This document shows positions 53,924 to 63,236 of a stretch of 64,000 nucleotides of DNA, piece after piece. Numbering within the stretch: position 1 is the stretch's first letter; the number at the start of each line of letters is the position of its first letter. The position numbers and the translations under genes were made by a program. This DNA comes from Flavobacterium sangjuense (GTDB taxonomy: Bacteria; Bacteroidota; Bacteroidia; Flavobacteriales; Flavobacteriaceae): the NCBI RefSeq assembly GCF_004797125.1, contig NZ_CP038810.1, forward strand, positions 496,001 to 560,000, read 5' to 3'. The notes below the pieces were generated by a model. It was not told the origin of the DNA, ran no database searches, and saw only the letters and a list, made by a program, of their open reading frames with translations.

Positions 53924-55177
53924 ATGACATTAAAACGAGTTGTAGTAACCGGTTTGGGCGCAATAACACCAATTGGGAATTCCATCGAAGAATACTGGAA
54001 AGCCTTGATAAATGGCGTTAGTGGTGCTGCTCCAATTACTTATTACGATACCGAAAAGCATAAGACTAAATTTGCCTGCGAAGTCAAAAACTTCAACATT
54101 GAAGATTATATGGATCGCAAAGAGGCAAGAAGAATGGACAAATTTGCCCAATATGCTGTTGCAGCAAGTCAGGAAGCCATTGCAGATGCCGGAATTACGG
54201 ATACTAATGTCGACAAACAAAGAGTTGGTGTGATTTGGGGTGCGGGAATTGGCGGATTAGAAACTTTTCAGGAAGAAGTAATCAGCTATGCACAAGGCGA
54301 CGGAACGCCGCGTTTCAATCCTTTCTTTATTCCAAAAATGATTGCCGACATTGCTCCTGCTCACATTTCGATGCGAAATGGTTTTATGGGTCCAAATTAT
54401 ACTACTGTTTCTGCTTGTGCTTCTTCTGCCAATGCCATGATTGATGCGTTCAATTACATCCGTTTAGGAATGTGTGACGTCATTATTTCCGGTGGTTCAG
54501 AAGCTGCAGTTACTATTGCCGGAATGGGTGGATTTAATTCGATGCAAGCCTTATCAACAAGAAACGATAGTCCGGAAACTGCTTCAAGACCTTTTGATGC
54601 AACCCGTGACGGATTTGTGCTTGGTGAAGGTGCCGGCGCATTAGTTTTAGAAGAATACGAACACGCAAAAGCACGTGGTGCTAATATCTATTGTGAAATT
54701 GGTGGCGGCGGAATGTCATCTGATGCATATCACTTAACTGCTCCACATCCGGAAGGAATTGGCGTTATCGCAGTTATGAATAATACGCTTCGCGATGCCG
54801 GAATGAAACCGGAGCAAGTTGACCACATCAATACACACGGAACCTCAACGCCACTTGGTGATGTTGCCGAATTAAAAGCGATAAGTGCTGTTTTTGGAGA
54901 TCACGCTAAAACTATCAATATCAATTCTACCAAATCAATGACTGGTCATTTACTTGGTGCAGCTGGTGCGATTGAAGCGATTGCTTCTATTTTGGCAATG
55001 AAACACAGCATTGTTCCTCCAACAATTAACCACACTGTTGTGGATGAGAATATTGATCCAAGTTTGAATTTAACATTGAACAAAGCTCAAAAAAGAGAAA
55101 TCAATGTAGCGATGAGTAATACTTTTGGATTTGGTGGGCACAACGCTTGCGTTTTATTCAAAAAAATTGAAGCTTAA
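53924..55177 (+). CDS. fabF: beta-ketoacyl-ACP synthase II
   Basis: 417 residues. Catalytic Cys in TVSACASSANAMIDA, His in INTHGTSTPLGD and SMTGHLLGAAGAIEA. Elongates acyl-ACP. rnc begins 7 bp after its stop. Confidence 0.97.
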   Translation: MTLKRVVVTGLGAITPIGNSIEEYWKALINGVSGAAPITYYDTEKHKTKFACEVKNFNIEDYMDRKEARRMDKFAQYAVAASQEAIADAGITDTNVDKQRVGVIWGAGIGGLETFQEEVISYAQGDGTPRFNPFFIPKMIADIAPAHISMRNGFMGPNYTTVSACASSANAMIDAFNYIRLGMCDVIISGGSEAAVTIAGMGGFNSMQALSTRNDSPETASRPFDATRDGFVLGEGAGALVLEEYEHAKARGANIYCEIGGGGMSSDAYHLTAPHPEGIGVIAVMNNTLRDAGMKPEQVDHINTHGTSTPLGDVAELKAISAVFGDHAKTININSTKSMTGHLLGAAGAIEAIASILAMKHSIVPPTINHTVVDENIDPSLNLTLNKAQKREINVAMSNTFGFGGHNACVLFKKIEA

Positions 55178-55184
55178 TTACTAG

Positions 55185-55925
55185 ATGAAAATTCTAAAAA
55201 ATATATTTCAAAAATCCCGTTCAAAAGAGGACGGGATTTTTTTTAACGAAATTCAAACTATAATAGGTTTCAAACCCCAATCTATTATTTATTACCAAAA
55301 AGCCTTCACCCATCGCTCCACAAATCAAATGGATTTAAAAGGAAATCCGATGAATTATGAGCGCTTGGAATTTTTGGGCGATGCTATGTTAAGTGCCGTA
55401 ATTGCTGCACATCTTTACAATAAAGCTCCTGCCGGCGATGAAGGTTATTTGACCAAAATGCGCTCCAAAATTGTGAGTCGGGAACATTTAAATGAATTGG
55501 GAAGGGACTTAAACTTAATCCGATTTGTCGAAAGTAAAGTGCCTACACAACACTTTGGCGAAAACATACACGGAAATATTTTTGAAGCATTGGTTGGTGC
55601 CATTTTCCTTGATAAAGGCTATGATTATTGCGAAAAGTTTATCCAAAAAAGCGTCATCATTCCGTATGTTGACATTGCCAAACTCGAAGGAAAAGTTATT
55701 AGTTACAAAAGCCTGCTGATTGAATGGTGTCAAAAAGAAAAAAAATCATTCTTTTTTGATGTTTTTGATGACAACGGAAACGATGGGCAAAAATATTTTG
55801 GCGTTAAGCTTAGTATTGATAATAAAGTAATTGCCAAAGCCAGAGCAACATCAAAAAAGAAAGCCGAAGAAAAAGCAGCACAACGCGCTTATTTTGCATT
55901 TCAGGAAAAAATTGACAATAAATAA
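55185..55925 (+). CDS. rnc: ribonuclease III
   Basis: 246 residues: catalytic motif YERLEFLGDAMLSAVIAAHL, second-site residues in EALVGAIFLDKGYD, and a C-terminal double-stranded RNA-binding domain (AKARATSKKKAEEKAAQRAY). Cleaves double-stranded RNA in rRNA and mRNA processing. Codons 9-20 encode a strong terminator-like hairpin (55211-55248), so rnc mRNA from fabF read-through may be attenuated or self-cleaved. Confidence 0.95.
   Translation: MKILKNIFQKSRSKEDGIFFNEIQTIIGFKPQSIIYYQKAFTHRSTNQMDLKGNPMNYERLEFLGDAMLSAVIAAHLYNKAPAGDEGYLTKMRSKIVSREHLNELGRDLNLIRFVESKVPTQHFGENIHGNIFEALVGAIFLDKGYDYCEKFIQKSVIIPYVDIAKLEGKVISYKSLLIEWCQKEKKSFFFDVFDDNGNDGQKYFGVKLSIDNKVIAKARATSKKKAEEKAAQRAYFAFQEKIDNK
55211..55248 (+). 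terminator. terminator-like hairpin inside the rnc coding sequence
   Basis: A perfect 10-bp stem AAAATCCCGT / ACGGGATTTT around a 10-base loop, followed by eight T. It sits about 30 nt into rnc, right after fabF. It could end most fabF transcripts or be an RNase III target. Confidence 0.6.
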
Positions 55926-56039
55926 TGCAGATTCTTAAAAAGCTACAACGTTAGAGTTCATAAAATATCGTTAAGCTAAACTTTTGTGTGTGGAAATCTG
56001 TTACAGATAAACTATATTTACATCTAATTTTGCTAATTT

Positions 56040-56525
56040 ATGGCTGTTCACAAATTGCATCTTGAAGAGTTTGACGAAATAGATTATCAGTTAATTGCGA
56101 TACATTCCACTTTAGAAGATTATCGATTGGCATATTATATCAATCAAAATTTGCCAATTAATCTCAAAAAAGGCAATTGTAATATTCAAATTAGCAATAA
56201 AGAAGGTGAAACACAGTTTACGAGATTTGTTTTTGAAGATTCAAAAGATATTTCGTGGAATTTAGTTCAAAATCAAAATGATGTTTTTGTCCCTTCACAA
56301 AATAGCAATCAAGGGTTATTTGCCGAAAGCAACAACAAATTTTCGACAAAAATTTATTTGATTCCCGAGTTTAAAAAAGTAGATTATTTTTTAAAAATCG
56401 AAAATGGTGAAGTCAAAATAGATGTGGCAAAAATTACAAATAGTATTAAAAAAATAGATAGGGTAAGCACTGTTTACGCTGTAGAAGTAGAAAAAATAAA
56501 ATCAAAAAATAATTTAATTTTTTAA
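56040..56525 (+). CDS. IPExxxVDY family protein
   Basis: 161 residues. The name motif is visible in YLIPEFKKVDYFLKI. It begins MAVHKLHLEEFDEIDYQLIAIH. The family is found in Bacteroidota, usually beside pyk and rnc as here; no function is established. It ends 5 bp before pyk. A TAATTTTG -7 box (56025-56032) lies 7 nt before the ATG. Confidence 0.85.
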   Translation: MAVHKLHLEEFDEIDYQLIAIHSTLEDYRLAYYINQNLPINLKKGNCNIQISNKEGETQFTRFVFEDSKDISWNLVQNQNDVFVPSQNSNQGLFAESNNKFSTKIYLIPEFKKVDYFLKIENGEVKIDVAKITNSIKKIDRVSTVYAVEVEKIKSKNNLIF

Positions 56526-56530
56526 GTATA

Positions 56531-57961
56531 ATGCCAACTAGAAAAAAAACCAAAATCGTTGCCACACTTGGTCCCGCATGTAGTTCGAAGGAAGTGATTA
56601 AGAAAATGATTGACGCTGGAGTAAATGTGTTTCGTGTTAATTTTTCTCACGCCGATTACGCCGATGTAAAAGAAAGAATAGATATCATTAGAGGTTTGAA
56701 CGATGAATTTGGATACACCACTGCAATTTTAGCCGATTTACAAGGTCCAAAACTTCGCGTTGGTGTGATGAAAGAAGATGTGGTCGTTAACCCAGGTGAT
56801 ATCATCACTTTTCAAACTGCCGAAGATGTTCCGGGAACAAAAGAACGTGTTTACATGAATTATAAAGAATTTCCACGTGATGTAAATCCGGGTGAATTTA
56901 TTCTTTTAGATGATGGAAAACTAATGTTTGAAGCCTTGGAAACAAATGGTGAAACAGAAGTTGTTTGTAAAGTAATTCAAGGCGGACCGTTAAAATCAAA
57001 AAAAGGAGTTAATCTTCCAAACACAAAAGTGTCGCTTCCGGCTTTGACCAAAAAAGACATCAAAGATGCGCTGTTTGCCATCGAACAACAAGTAGATTGG
57101 ATTGCACTTTCCTTTGTTAGAACTCCAAAAGATTTGGAAGAATTACAGGATTTGATTGCGAAAAATTCTTCATATAAAATTCCGATTGTTGCCAAAATTG
57201 AAAAACCGGAAGCTGTAGAAAACATTGATAAAATCGTTGCGTTTTGTGACGGATTGATGGTTGCCCGTGGTGATTTGGGTGTGGAAATTCCGGCACATGA
57301 AGTTCCGTTAATTCAAAAAAAATTAATTCACAGAGCAAAAACTGCCCGTATTCCGGTAATTGTGGCAACACAAATGATGGAAACGATGATTACGAGTTTA
57401 ACGCCAACGCGTGCCGAAGTAAATGACGTAGCGAATTCTGTTATGGATGGTGCTGACGCGGTGATGCTTTCGGGAGAAACATCGGTTGGAAATTATCCCG
57501 TAGAAGTAATCGAAAAAATGACGCAAATTATTGAAGCTGTTGAAGATTCTCCATTGATAATTGTACCTCAAAATCCGCCTCATGTTAGAACAAAACGTTT
57601 TATCACAAAATCGATTTGTTATCACGCGGCGATTATGGCTAATGAGATTAAGGCAAAAGCAATTTCTACGTTGACTAATAGTGGTTATACTGCTTTCCAA
57701 ATTTCGGCCTGGAGACCAAAATCACATATTTTAGTGTACACTTCTAACAGGAGAATTTTGACGCAATTGAGTCTACTTTGGGGCGTTAATGCGTTCTTTT
57801 ATGACAAATTTGTAAGCACCGATGATACTGTTGGTGATGTGAATGAAATTGCAAAAGAAAAAGGATACGTAAAAAAAGGCGACATGCTTATCAACCTTGC
57901 AGCTATGCCGGTTGTCGCTAAAGGAATGGTAAATACGCTGCGTGTATCTGAAATAGAATAG
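56531..57961 (+). CDS. pyk: pyruvate kinase
   Basis: 476 residues. KIVATLGPACSSKEVI at the start, VFRVNFSHADY, the signature IPIVAKIEKPEAVENIDKIV (catalytic Lys), MVARGDLGVEIP and VATQMMETMI. Makes ATP and pyruvate from phosphoenolpyruvate. Confidence 0.96.
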   Translation: MPTRKKTKIVATLGPACSSKEVIKKMIDAGVNVFRVNFSHADYADVKERIDIIRGLNDEFGYTTAILADLQGPKLRVGVMKEDVVVNPGDIITFQTAEDVPGTKERVYMNYKEFPRDVNPGEFILLDDGKLMFEALETNGETEVVCKVIQGGPLKSKKGVNLPNTKVSLPALTKKDIKDALFAIEQQVDWIALSFVRTPKDLEELQDLIAKNSSYKIPIVAKIEKPEAVENIDKIVAFCDGLMVARGDLGVEIPAHEVPLIQKKLIHRAKTARIPVIVATQMMETMITSLTPTRAEVNDVANSVMDGADAVMLSGETSVGNYPVEVIEKMTQIIEAVEDSPLIIVPQNPPHVRTKRFITKSICYHAAIMANEIKAKAISTLTNSGYTAFQISAWRPKSHILVYTSNRRILTQLSLLWGVNAFFYDKFVSTDDTVGDVNEIAKEKGYVKKGDMLINLAAMPVVAKGMVNTLRVSEIE

Positions 57962-57989
57962 TTAAATTTACTTTTTTAAAAATATTATT

Positions 57990-58733
57990 ATGAATTCAAA
58001 CAATCCGTTTTTTAAAACAAAATCGTTTAAAGAAAATGACGATGTTGTTACACATGATGCTGTTATTATTGACCGTAATGAAACGATGACAGTTTCAGGA
58101 ACTATCAATAAAAGTTTCCTAATGTTGATTTTATTAATTGCAAGTGCTGCAATAACATGGTCAATGGCAAATCCAATTGTTTTTGCAATTGGCGGCGCTA
58201 TTGTTGGTTTTATTTTAGTGCTTATTGCTGTATTCAAACCACAATATTCAGGATTTTTAGCGCCTGGTTATGCAATTTTTGAAGGCCTTTTTATTGGTGG
58301 AATTTCAGCCATTTTTGAAGTAATGCATCCGGGAATTGTGATACAGGCTGTTAGTTGCACTTTCGTAACGTTTATGGTTTGTTTTGGACTTTATAAATAT
58401 GAAATTGTAAAAGTTACCGAGAAATTTAAATCGGTAGTTTTTGCCGCTACATTGGCAATTGCAACTTATTATTTGTTCTCATGGTTGTTATCTATGTTTA
58501 CAAGTTTCCAACCGGTTCATTATGGAAATTCAATGATGAGTATCGGAATTAGTGCTTTTGTGATTGTTATTGCGGCATTAAATTTATTCCTGGACTTTGA
58601 CCAAATTGAAAAAGGTGTACAACAAAAAATGCCGAAATACATGGAATGGTATGGCGCTATGGGATTAATGATTACTCTTGTTTGGTTATATATAGAATTC
58701 TTACGATTGCTTTCTAAACTTAACAGAAAATAA
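57990..58733 (+). CDS. Bax inhibitor-1/YccA family membrane protein
   Basis: 247 residues with about seven membrane helices (from ~45 onwards), including LAPGYAIFEGLFIGGISAIF and the terminal MGLMITLVWLYIEFLRLLS typical of the BI-1/YccA group. The N-terminal 35 residues are soluble (SNNPFFKTKSFKENDDVVTH). The family is linked to membrane-protease control and calcium leak; the role here is unknown. Confidence 0.9.
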   Translation: MNSNNPFFKTKSFKENDDVVTHDAVIIDRNETMTVSGTINKSFLMLILLIASAAITWSMANPIVFAIGGAIVGFILVLIAVFKPQYSGFLAPGYAIFEGLFIGGISAIFEVMHPGIVIQAVSCTFVTFMVCFGLYKYEIVKVTEKFKSVVFAATLAIATYYLFSWLLSMFTSFQPVHYGNSMMSIGISAFVIVIAALNLFLDFDQIEKGVQQKMPKYMEWYGAMGLMITLVWLYIEFLRLLSKLNRK

Positions 58734-58749
58734 TCTCATCTGATAAAAA

Positions 58750-58779
58750 CAAAAAAGCTGCCGTTTGGCAGCTTTTTTT
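58750..58779. terminator. bidirectional terminator between the BI-1 gene and dinB
   Basis: AAAAAAGCTGCC-gttt-GGCAGCTTTTTTT, a symmetric hairpin with A and T runs. Confidence 0.88.
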
Positions 58780-58783
58780 ATGC

Positions 58784-59866
58784 TTAAAACTCAAACCGCA
58801 ATTGTACCACAACCGTTTTTTTAATTTCAGTATTTAAATTGTTTAACGAAATTCCGAGCAACCGAACGGATTCTTTCATTCGTTCCTGATACAATAGCTC
58901 TTTTGCAGTCTCCAGAATCAACCCTTTATCAGAAATAAAGTAAGGCAGGGTTTTACTTCTGGTTTGTGTTGTAAAATCGCTGTATTTGATTTTGAGCGTT
59001 ATCGTTTTCCCTGAAATGTTATATTTCTTCAAGCGGTTTTCGAGTTCCGAAGCAATGCGTTCCAGCTTTTCAATCATAAAGATTTCCGAAGTGAGGTTTT
59101 CATTAAACGTATGTTCGGCAGCAACCGATTTTGTAATTCGATTGGGTTTTACCTGACTGTTATGGATACCGCGGACAATATTATAATAATACAACCCACT
59201 TTTATTGAAGTGTTCCTCTAAAAATTCGGCTGATTTTGATTTCAAATCTTTCCCTGTAAAAATACCCAAATGATACATCCTGTCAGCCGTTACCTTACCA
59301 ACTCCATAGAATTTTTTAATGTCTAAATTTTCCAGAAAAGGTTCTACTTCTTCCGGGTTTACCGTTTTTTGTCCGTTGGGTTTGTTATAATCGCTCGCTA
59401 CTTTTGCTACGAATTTATTGACTGAAATTCCGGCAGAAGCGGTAATTCCGACTTCTTCAAATATTCGCTTTCTGATTTCCTGTGCAATTAATGACGCGCT
59501 TGGATTTCCTTTTTTGTTTTGGGTAACATCGAGATAGGCTTCATCTAAAGATAAGGGTTCAACCAAATCGGTATAATCATGAAATATCTTTCGAATTTGT
59601 TTTGAAATTTCTTTGTAACGGTCAAATCTTGGTCGGACGAAAATCAGGTCTGGACAATTTCTTTTGGCCTGAACACCGCTCATCGCACTTCTCACACCAA
59701 ATTTCCGGGCTTCATAACTTGCTGCCGAAACAACGCCTCTCGTTTCGCTTCCACCAACAGCCAAAGGCTTTCCTTTCAACTCGGGATTATCCATTTGCTC
59801 AACAGAAGCATAAAAAGCGTCCATGTCGATATGAATAATTTTTCTGTATGAAATTGGTTCAGCCAT
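58784..59866 (-). CDS. dinB: DNA polymerase IV (Y-family)
   Basis: 360 residues: IHIDMDAFYASVEQMDNPEL, SYEARKFGVRSAMSG and the catalytic SLDEAYLDVTQNK. Error-prone lesion bypass. A TAAATTTG box at 59871-59878 on the minus strand ends 4 nt before the ATG, predicting leaderless mRNA. No LexA box was recognised. Confidence 0.95.
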   Translation of the reverse strand: MAEPISYRKIIHIDMDAFYASVEQMDNPELKGKPLAVGGSETRGVVSAASYEARKFGVRSAMSGVQAKRNCPDLIFVRPRFDRYKEISKQIRKIFHDYTDLVEPLSLDEAYLDVTQNKKGNPSASLIAQEIRKRIFEEVGITASAGISVNKFVAKVASDYNKPNGQKTVNPEEVEPFLENLDIKKFYGVGKVTADRMYHLGIFTGKDLKSKSAEFLEEHFNKSGLYYYNIVRGIHNSQVKPNRITKSVAAEHTFNENLTSEIFMIEKLERIASELENRLKKYNISGKTITLKIKYSDFTTQTRSKTLPYFISDKGLILETAKELLYQERMKESVRLLGISLNNLNTEIKKTVVVQLRFEF

Positions 59867-59907
59867 ATCACAAATTTATAATATCTTTAGCTACTTATTC
59901 ATTACAA

Positions 59908-60375
59908 ATGATAGAAATAGAGCGTAAATTTTTAGTGCTTTCGGATGATTTTATAAATGAGGCTTTCGCCAAAAAAAGAATCGTTCAGGCGTATTTGAAT
60001 TCGAATCCTGAGCGAACCGTTCGCATCAGAATTAAAGAAGAAAAAGGGTTCCTAACAATCAAAGGAAAAGGAAACGCAACAGGCACAACCCGCTTGGAAT
60101 GGGAAACTGAGATTCCGTTACAAGATGCTGAAAAGCTATTGACTATTTGCGAAAGCGGCACTATTGACAAGATTCGCCACGAAGTAAAAGTGGGAAATCA
60201 CATGTATGAAGTTGATGTTTTTGCCGGAGAAAATGAAGGTTTGATTGTTGCCGAAATCGAATTGCAATCCGAAGATGAAATTTTTAAAAAACCAAGTTGG
60301 CTAGGTAAAGAAGTCACTAATGACGAACGTTTTTATAACGCCTATTTAAGTGTAAAACCCTTTAAAAGCTGGTAA
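59908..60375 (+). CDS. CYTH-domain (triphosphate tunnel) protein
   Basis: 155 residues from MIEIERKFLVLSDDF with the ExExK motif (EIERK) and the tunnel strands TVRIRIKEEKGFLTIKGKG and WETEIPLQDA. The ATG at 59908 was chosen; the frame extends upstream through the dinB promoter. Family members hydrolyse triphosphates or inorganic polyphosphate. Its stop directly abuts the stop of rlpA. Confidence 0.9.
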   Translation: MIEIERKFLVLSDDFINEAFAKKRIVQAYLNSNPERTVRIRIKEEKGFLTIKGKGNATGTTRLEWETEIPLQDAEKLLTICESGTIDKIRHEVKVGNHMYEVDVFAGENEGLIVAEIELQSEDEIFKKPSWLGKEVTNDERFYNAYLSVKPFKSW

Positions 60376-60915
60376 TTATTTTGGCTGAATCACTTCTTCT
60401 ATAGTTACGATTACGACTCCTGAATTTTTGTTAGAAGTGATGTCCATAAAGGCTCTTCTGCTTAAATCTATTTCACGTGCTTTTGAAAAAGGTCCGCGGT
60501 CAGTAACCTCAACTATTACTGATTTTCCATTGGCTTCATTGGTCACTTTTAGCCTTGTTCCAAAAGGTAGTTTTTTATGAGCTGCTGTGTAACCGTCATT
60601 GTCAAATTTCTTTCCGCTTGCGGTTCGCCTTCCGTTAAATTTATTGTGATAATAAGAAGCGTGTGCATTTTTCTTGAGTAGCTTTAACTTTGAATTGGCA
60701 AGGTAAAAGTCTAAAGAATCTATTTCTAAAATTGTTTTAAATTTAGAGGTGTCAACTTTGACAGCGGCGGCAACTTTTTCCGGCTCTTTGGTTTCAGTAA
60801 TTTTGGCTGTTTTTGCTTTGCTTTTAGCTTTTTTGTGATGCTTGCTTTGGGCTGAAATACTTGTAAATAAAGAAGTAAACAGTACAAAAAACAGTATAAA
60901 TATCTTTTTATTCAT
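60376..60915 (-). CDS. septal ring lytic transglycosylase RlpA-like protein
   Basis: 179 residues from MNKKIFILFFVLFTSLFTSISAQ (signal peptide). After a Lys-rich spacer comes a double-psi beta-barrel: ASYYHNKFNGRRTASGKKFD and HKKLPFGTRLKVTNEAN with EVTDRGPFSKAREIDLS, which keeps the catalytic-type Asp of RlpA. No SPOR domain is seen. Acts on naked peptidoglycan in characterised members. Confidence 0.9.
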   Translation of the reverse strand: MNKKIFILFFVLFTSLFTSISAQSKHHKKAKSKAKTAKITETKEPEKVAAAVKVDTSKFKTILEIDSLDFYLANSKLKLLKKNAHASYYHNKFNGRRTASGKKFDNDGYTAAHKKLPFGTRLKVTNEANGKSVIVEVTDRGPFSKAREIDLSRRAFMDITSNKNSGVVIVTIEEVIQPK

Positions 60916-60963
60916 AAGTGGCATTTTAATTTGAGGGCTTGATTACAAAAAGCGTACCTTGAT

Positions 60964-60989
60964 AAAAAAAGTCCTTTTCAGGACTTTTA
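60964..60989 (-). terminator. terminator after the 61001 gene
   Basis: AAAAGTCCTGAAAAGGACTTTTTTT on the minus strand: 9-bp arms with a short loop and T run. Confidence 0.82.
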
Positions 60990-61000
60990 GTTTTACTTTT

Positions 61001-61423
61001 TTAAAACCACAACTTCCATGGTATTCTACTCAGAATAAGCAATAATCCTAAACCGTAGAATATGAAAATACTATTAAATTTTGCTTCGCTGGTGGCTGCT
61101 TTTTTATGTTTTGACCAACCAACAGTTATTAAGATAATCGCGATAATATTAATTAATGGGTGTTCCAACCAAGTCAGTCTTACATCTGATTCTGCCATTT
61201 GTCCAATTGAGGCTGAGCCAAGCGGTGACACAAAATATAAAATCAAACCAACAACTAATTGTATGTGTGTTGCAATAAGTCCAAACAAGGCAATTCTTCT
61301 GTCTTTAGCTGTAAATTCTCTTTTAGAAGATTTTCCAAGGAATGAATTTACCACTGCAAAAACTAATAATAACAAAGCTAAATAAGCCCAGCCTGAATGG
61401 AATTTTTGAACAAAAGTGTACAT
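61001..61423 (-). CDS. four-helix membrane protein of unknown function
   Basis: 140 residues, four hydrophobic helices (~12-29, 45-66, 88-104, 118-135). Histidines sit at helix ends (FHSGWAYLAL, ATHIQLVV, LEHPLINII), so haem binding is conceivable. I recognise it only as a conserved Bacteroidota hypothetical membrane protein. Confidence 0.7.
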   Translation of the reverse strand: MYTFVQKFHSGWAYLALLLLVFAVVNSFLGKSSKREFTAKDRRIALFGLIATHIQLVVGLILYFVSPLGSASIGQMAESDVRLTWLEHPLINIIAIILITVGWSKHKKAATSEAKFNSIFIFYGLGLLLILSRIPWKLWF

Positions 61424-61464
61424 CGTTTTATTTTTTAGAGTAACAAATATAACGAAAAAGGCAT

Positions 61465-61504
61465 AAAAAAACGGTCTAGTTATAAATAACGAGACCGTTT
61501 TTTT
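61465..61504. terminator. bidirectional terminator between the membrane protein gene and pgi
   Basis: AAAAAACGGTCT / AGACCGTTTTTTT around a 15-base loop. Confidence 0.82.
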
Positions 61505-61509
61505 GATAA

Positions 61510-63153
61510 TTATTTGTTTTTCAGGAAGTGGCTGAGCAAAAATTCGGTGGAACTGTCGTGCTGTTTCACTTTTAAATCATGTATTTCATCCAAAATAGAA
61601 TTGGCTAATTGTTTCCCTAATTCAACGCCCCATTGATCATAACTAAAAATGTTCCAGATAATTCCCTGAACAAATATTTTATGCTCATACAGCGCGATTA
61701 AAGAACCCAAAGTTTTTGGCGTGAGTTTTTCTATTAAAAAAGTATTTGTTGGCTTATTGCCTGTAAAAACCTTGAATGGAAGCAAGAATGCCGCTTTTTC
61801 TCCACTTATGTTTTGCTTTTCGAATTCGGCTTTGACTTGGGCTTCGGTTTTACCGTTTAACAACGCTTCTGTTTGTGCAAAAAAATTAGACATCAACTTG
61901 TCGTGATGATCTTGGTTTCCGTAAAGTGGTTTTACAAATCCAATAAAATCAGTTGGAATTAATTTTGTTCCTTGGTGAATTAATTGAAAGAATGCGTGTT
62001 GTGAATTGGTTCCAGGTTCGCCCCAAATGATTGTTCCTGTTTGATAATTTACCGGTTTCCCATCACGTCCAACGCTTTTCCCGTTGCTTTCCATAATACC
62101 TTGCTGCAAGTATGGCGCAAGCTTTTGTAAATATTGTGTGTATGGAATTAAGGCTTCGCTTTCGGCTCCAAAAAAGTTGTTATACCAAATGCTTAACAAA
62201 GCTAAAACAACCGGAATATTTTCTTCGAAATCAGTCGTTTTGAAATGTTCATCCATTTCGTTTGCTCCTTTCAGCAAGTCATCAAAATTGTCAAATCCAA
62301 CCGCTAAACTGATAGACAAACCAACAGCACTCCAAAGTGAAAATCGTCCGCCAACCCAATCCCACATTGGGAAAATGTTATTTGGGTTAATTCCGAAATC
62401 AGTAACTTTTTGAATATTTGTTGAAACAGCCACAAAGTGTTTGGCGACATCTTCATGCTTTGCCGATTTCAAAAACCAGGTTCTGATGGTTTCTGAATTG
62501 GTTAACGTTTCCTGAGTTGTAAAAGTCTTGGAAACGATTACAAAAAGTGTCGTTTCGGGATTTAATTTTTTAATGATTTCGTTTACGTGATCGCCATCAA
62601 CATTAGAAACAAAATGAACATTCAAATGGTTTTTATAGAATTGCAACGCTTCTACAACCATAGCCGGACCAAGATCTGAACCGCCAATTCCGATATTGAC
62701 AACATCAGTAAATGCTTTGCCTGTAAATCCTTTTCTTGCTCCAGAGATGACTTCGTTACTGAAACCTTTTATTTTATTTTTTACTTCAAAAATTTCGGGA
62801 AGTACATTTTGACCATTAACCAAAACCGTTGCGTTTTGTGGTGCACGCAAAGCGGTGTGAAGTACTGCTCTATCTTCTGTTTGGTTTATGTTTTCTCCAG
62901 AAAAACAACTATCAATTGCTGATTTTAAATTTACTTCTTTAGCTAAATCCTGAAGTAACGTCAGCGTTTCCTGATTGATAATATTTTTAGAATAATCAAC
63001 TAAGAAATCATTCCATTGGATGTGGAACTTCTCTGCTCTTGATGTATCAATGGCAAACATTTCCGTCATGGAAACATGCTTCAGTTGAGCGTAGTGCTGA
63101 TTGAGTTTTTCCCAGGCTTTTGTGCTTGTCGGATTTATATTTGGTAAAGTCAT
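61510..63153 (-). CDS. pgi: glucose-6-phosphate isomerase
   Basis: 547 residues from [17 protein letters not shown] (ATG 63153; the longer frame to 63174 is not needed). [20 protein letters not shown], the signature [36 protein letters not shown] and the terminal [16 protein letters not shown] are all PGI motifs. Interconverts glucose-6-phosphate and fructose-6-phosphate. Confidence 0.96.
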   Translation of the reverse strand: MTLPNINPTSTKAWEKLNQHYAQLKHVSMTEMFAIDTSRAEKFHIQWNDFLVDYSKNIINQETLTLLQDLAKEVNLKSAIDSCFSGENINQTEDRAVLHTALRAPQNATVLVNGQNVLPEIFEVKNKIKGFSNEVISGARKGFTGKAFTDVVNIGIGGSDLGPAMVVEALQFYKNHLNVHFVSNVDGDHVNEIIKKLNPETTLFVIVSKTFTTQETLTNSETIRTWFLKSAKHEDVAKHFVAVSTNIQKVTDFGINPNNIFPMWDWVGGRFSLWSAVGLSISLAVGFDNFDDLLKGANEMDEHFKTTDFEENIPVVLALLSIWYNNFFGAESEALIPYTQYLQKLAPYLQQGIMESNGKSVGRDGKPVNYQTGTIIWGEPGTNSQHAFFQLIHQGTKLIPTDFIGFVKPLYGNQDHHDKLMSNFFAQTEALLNGKTEAQVKAEFEKQNISGEKAAFLLPFKVFTGNKPTNTFLIEKLTPKTLGSLIALYEHKIFVQGIIWNIFSYDQWGVELGKQLANSILDEIHDLKVKQHDSSTEFLLSHFLKNK

Positions 63154-63236
63154 TTTAAAGATTTTAAATGACAAATTTACAAATATGATTGGTATAAAAT
63201 TTAGTAATCTTTTACGCTAACGTTGTAGTTGGAAAA

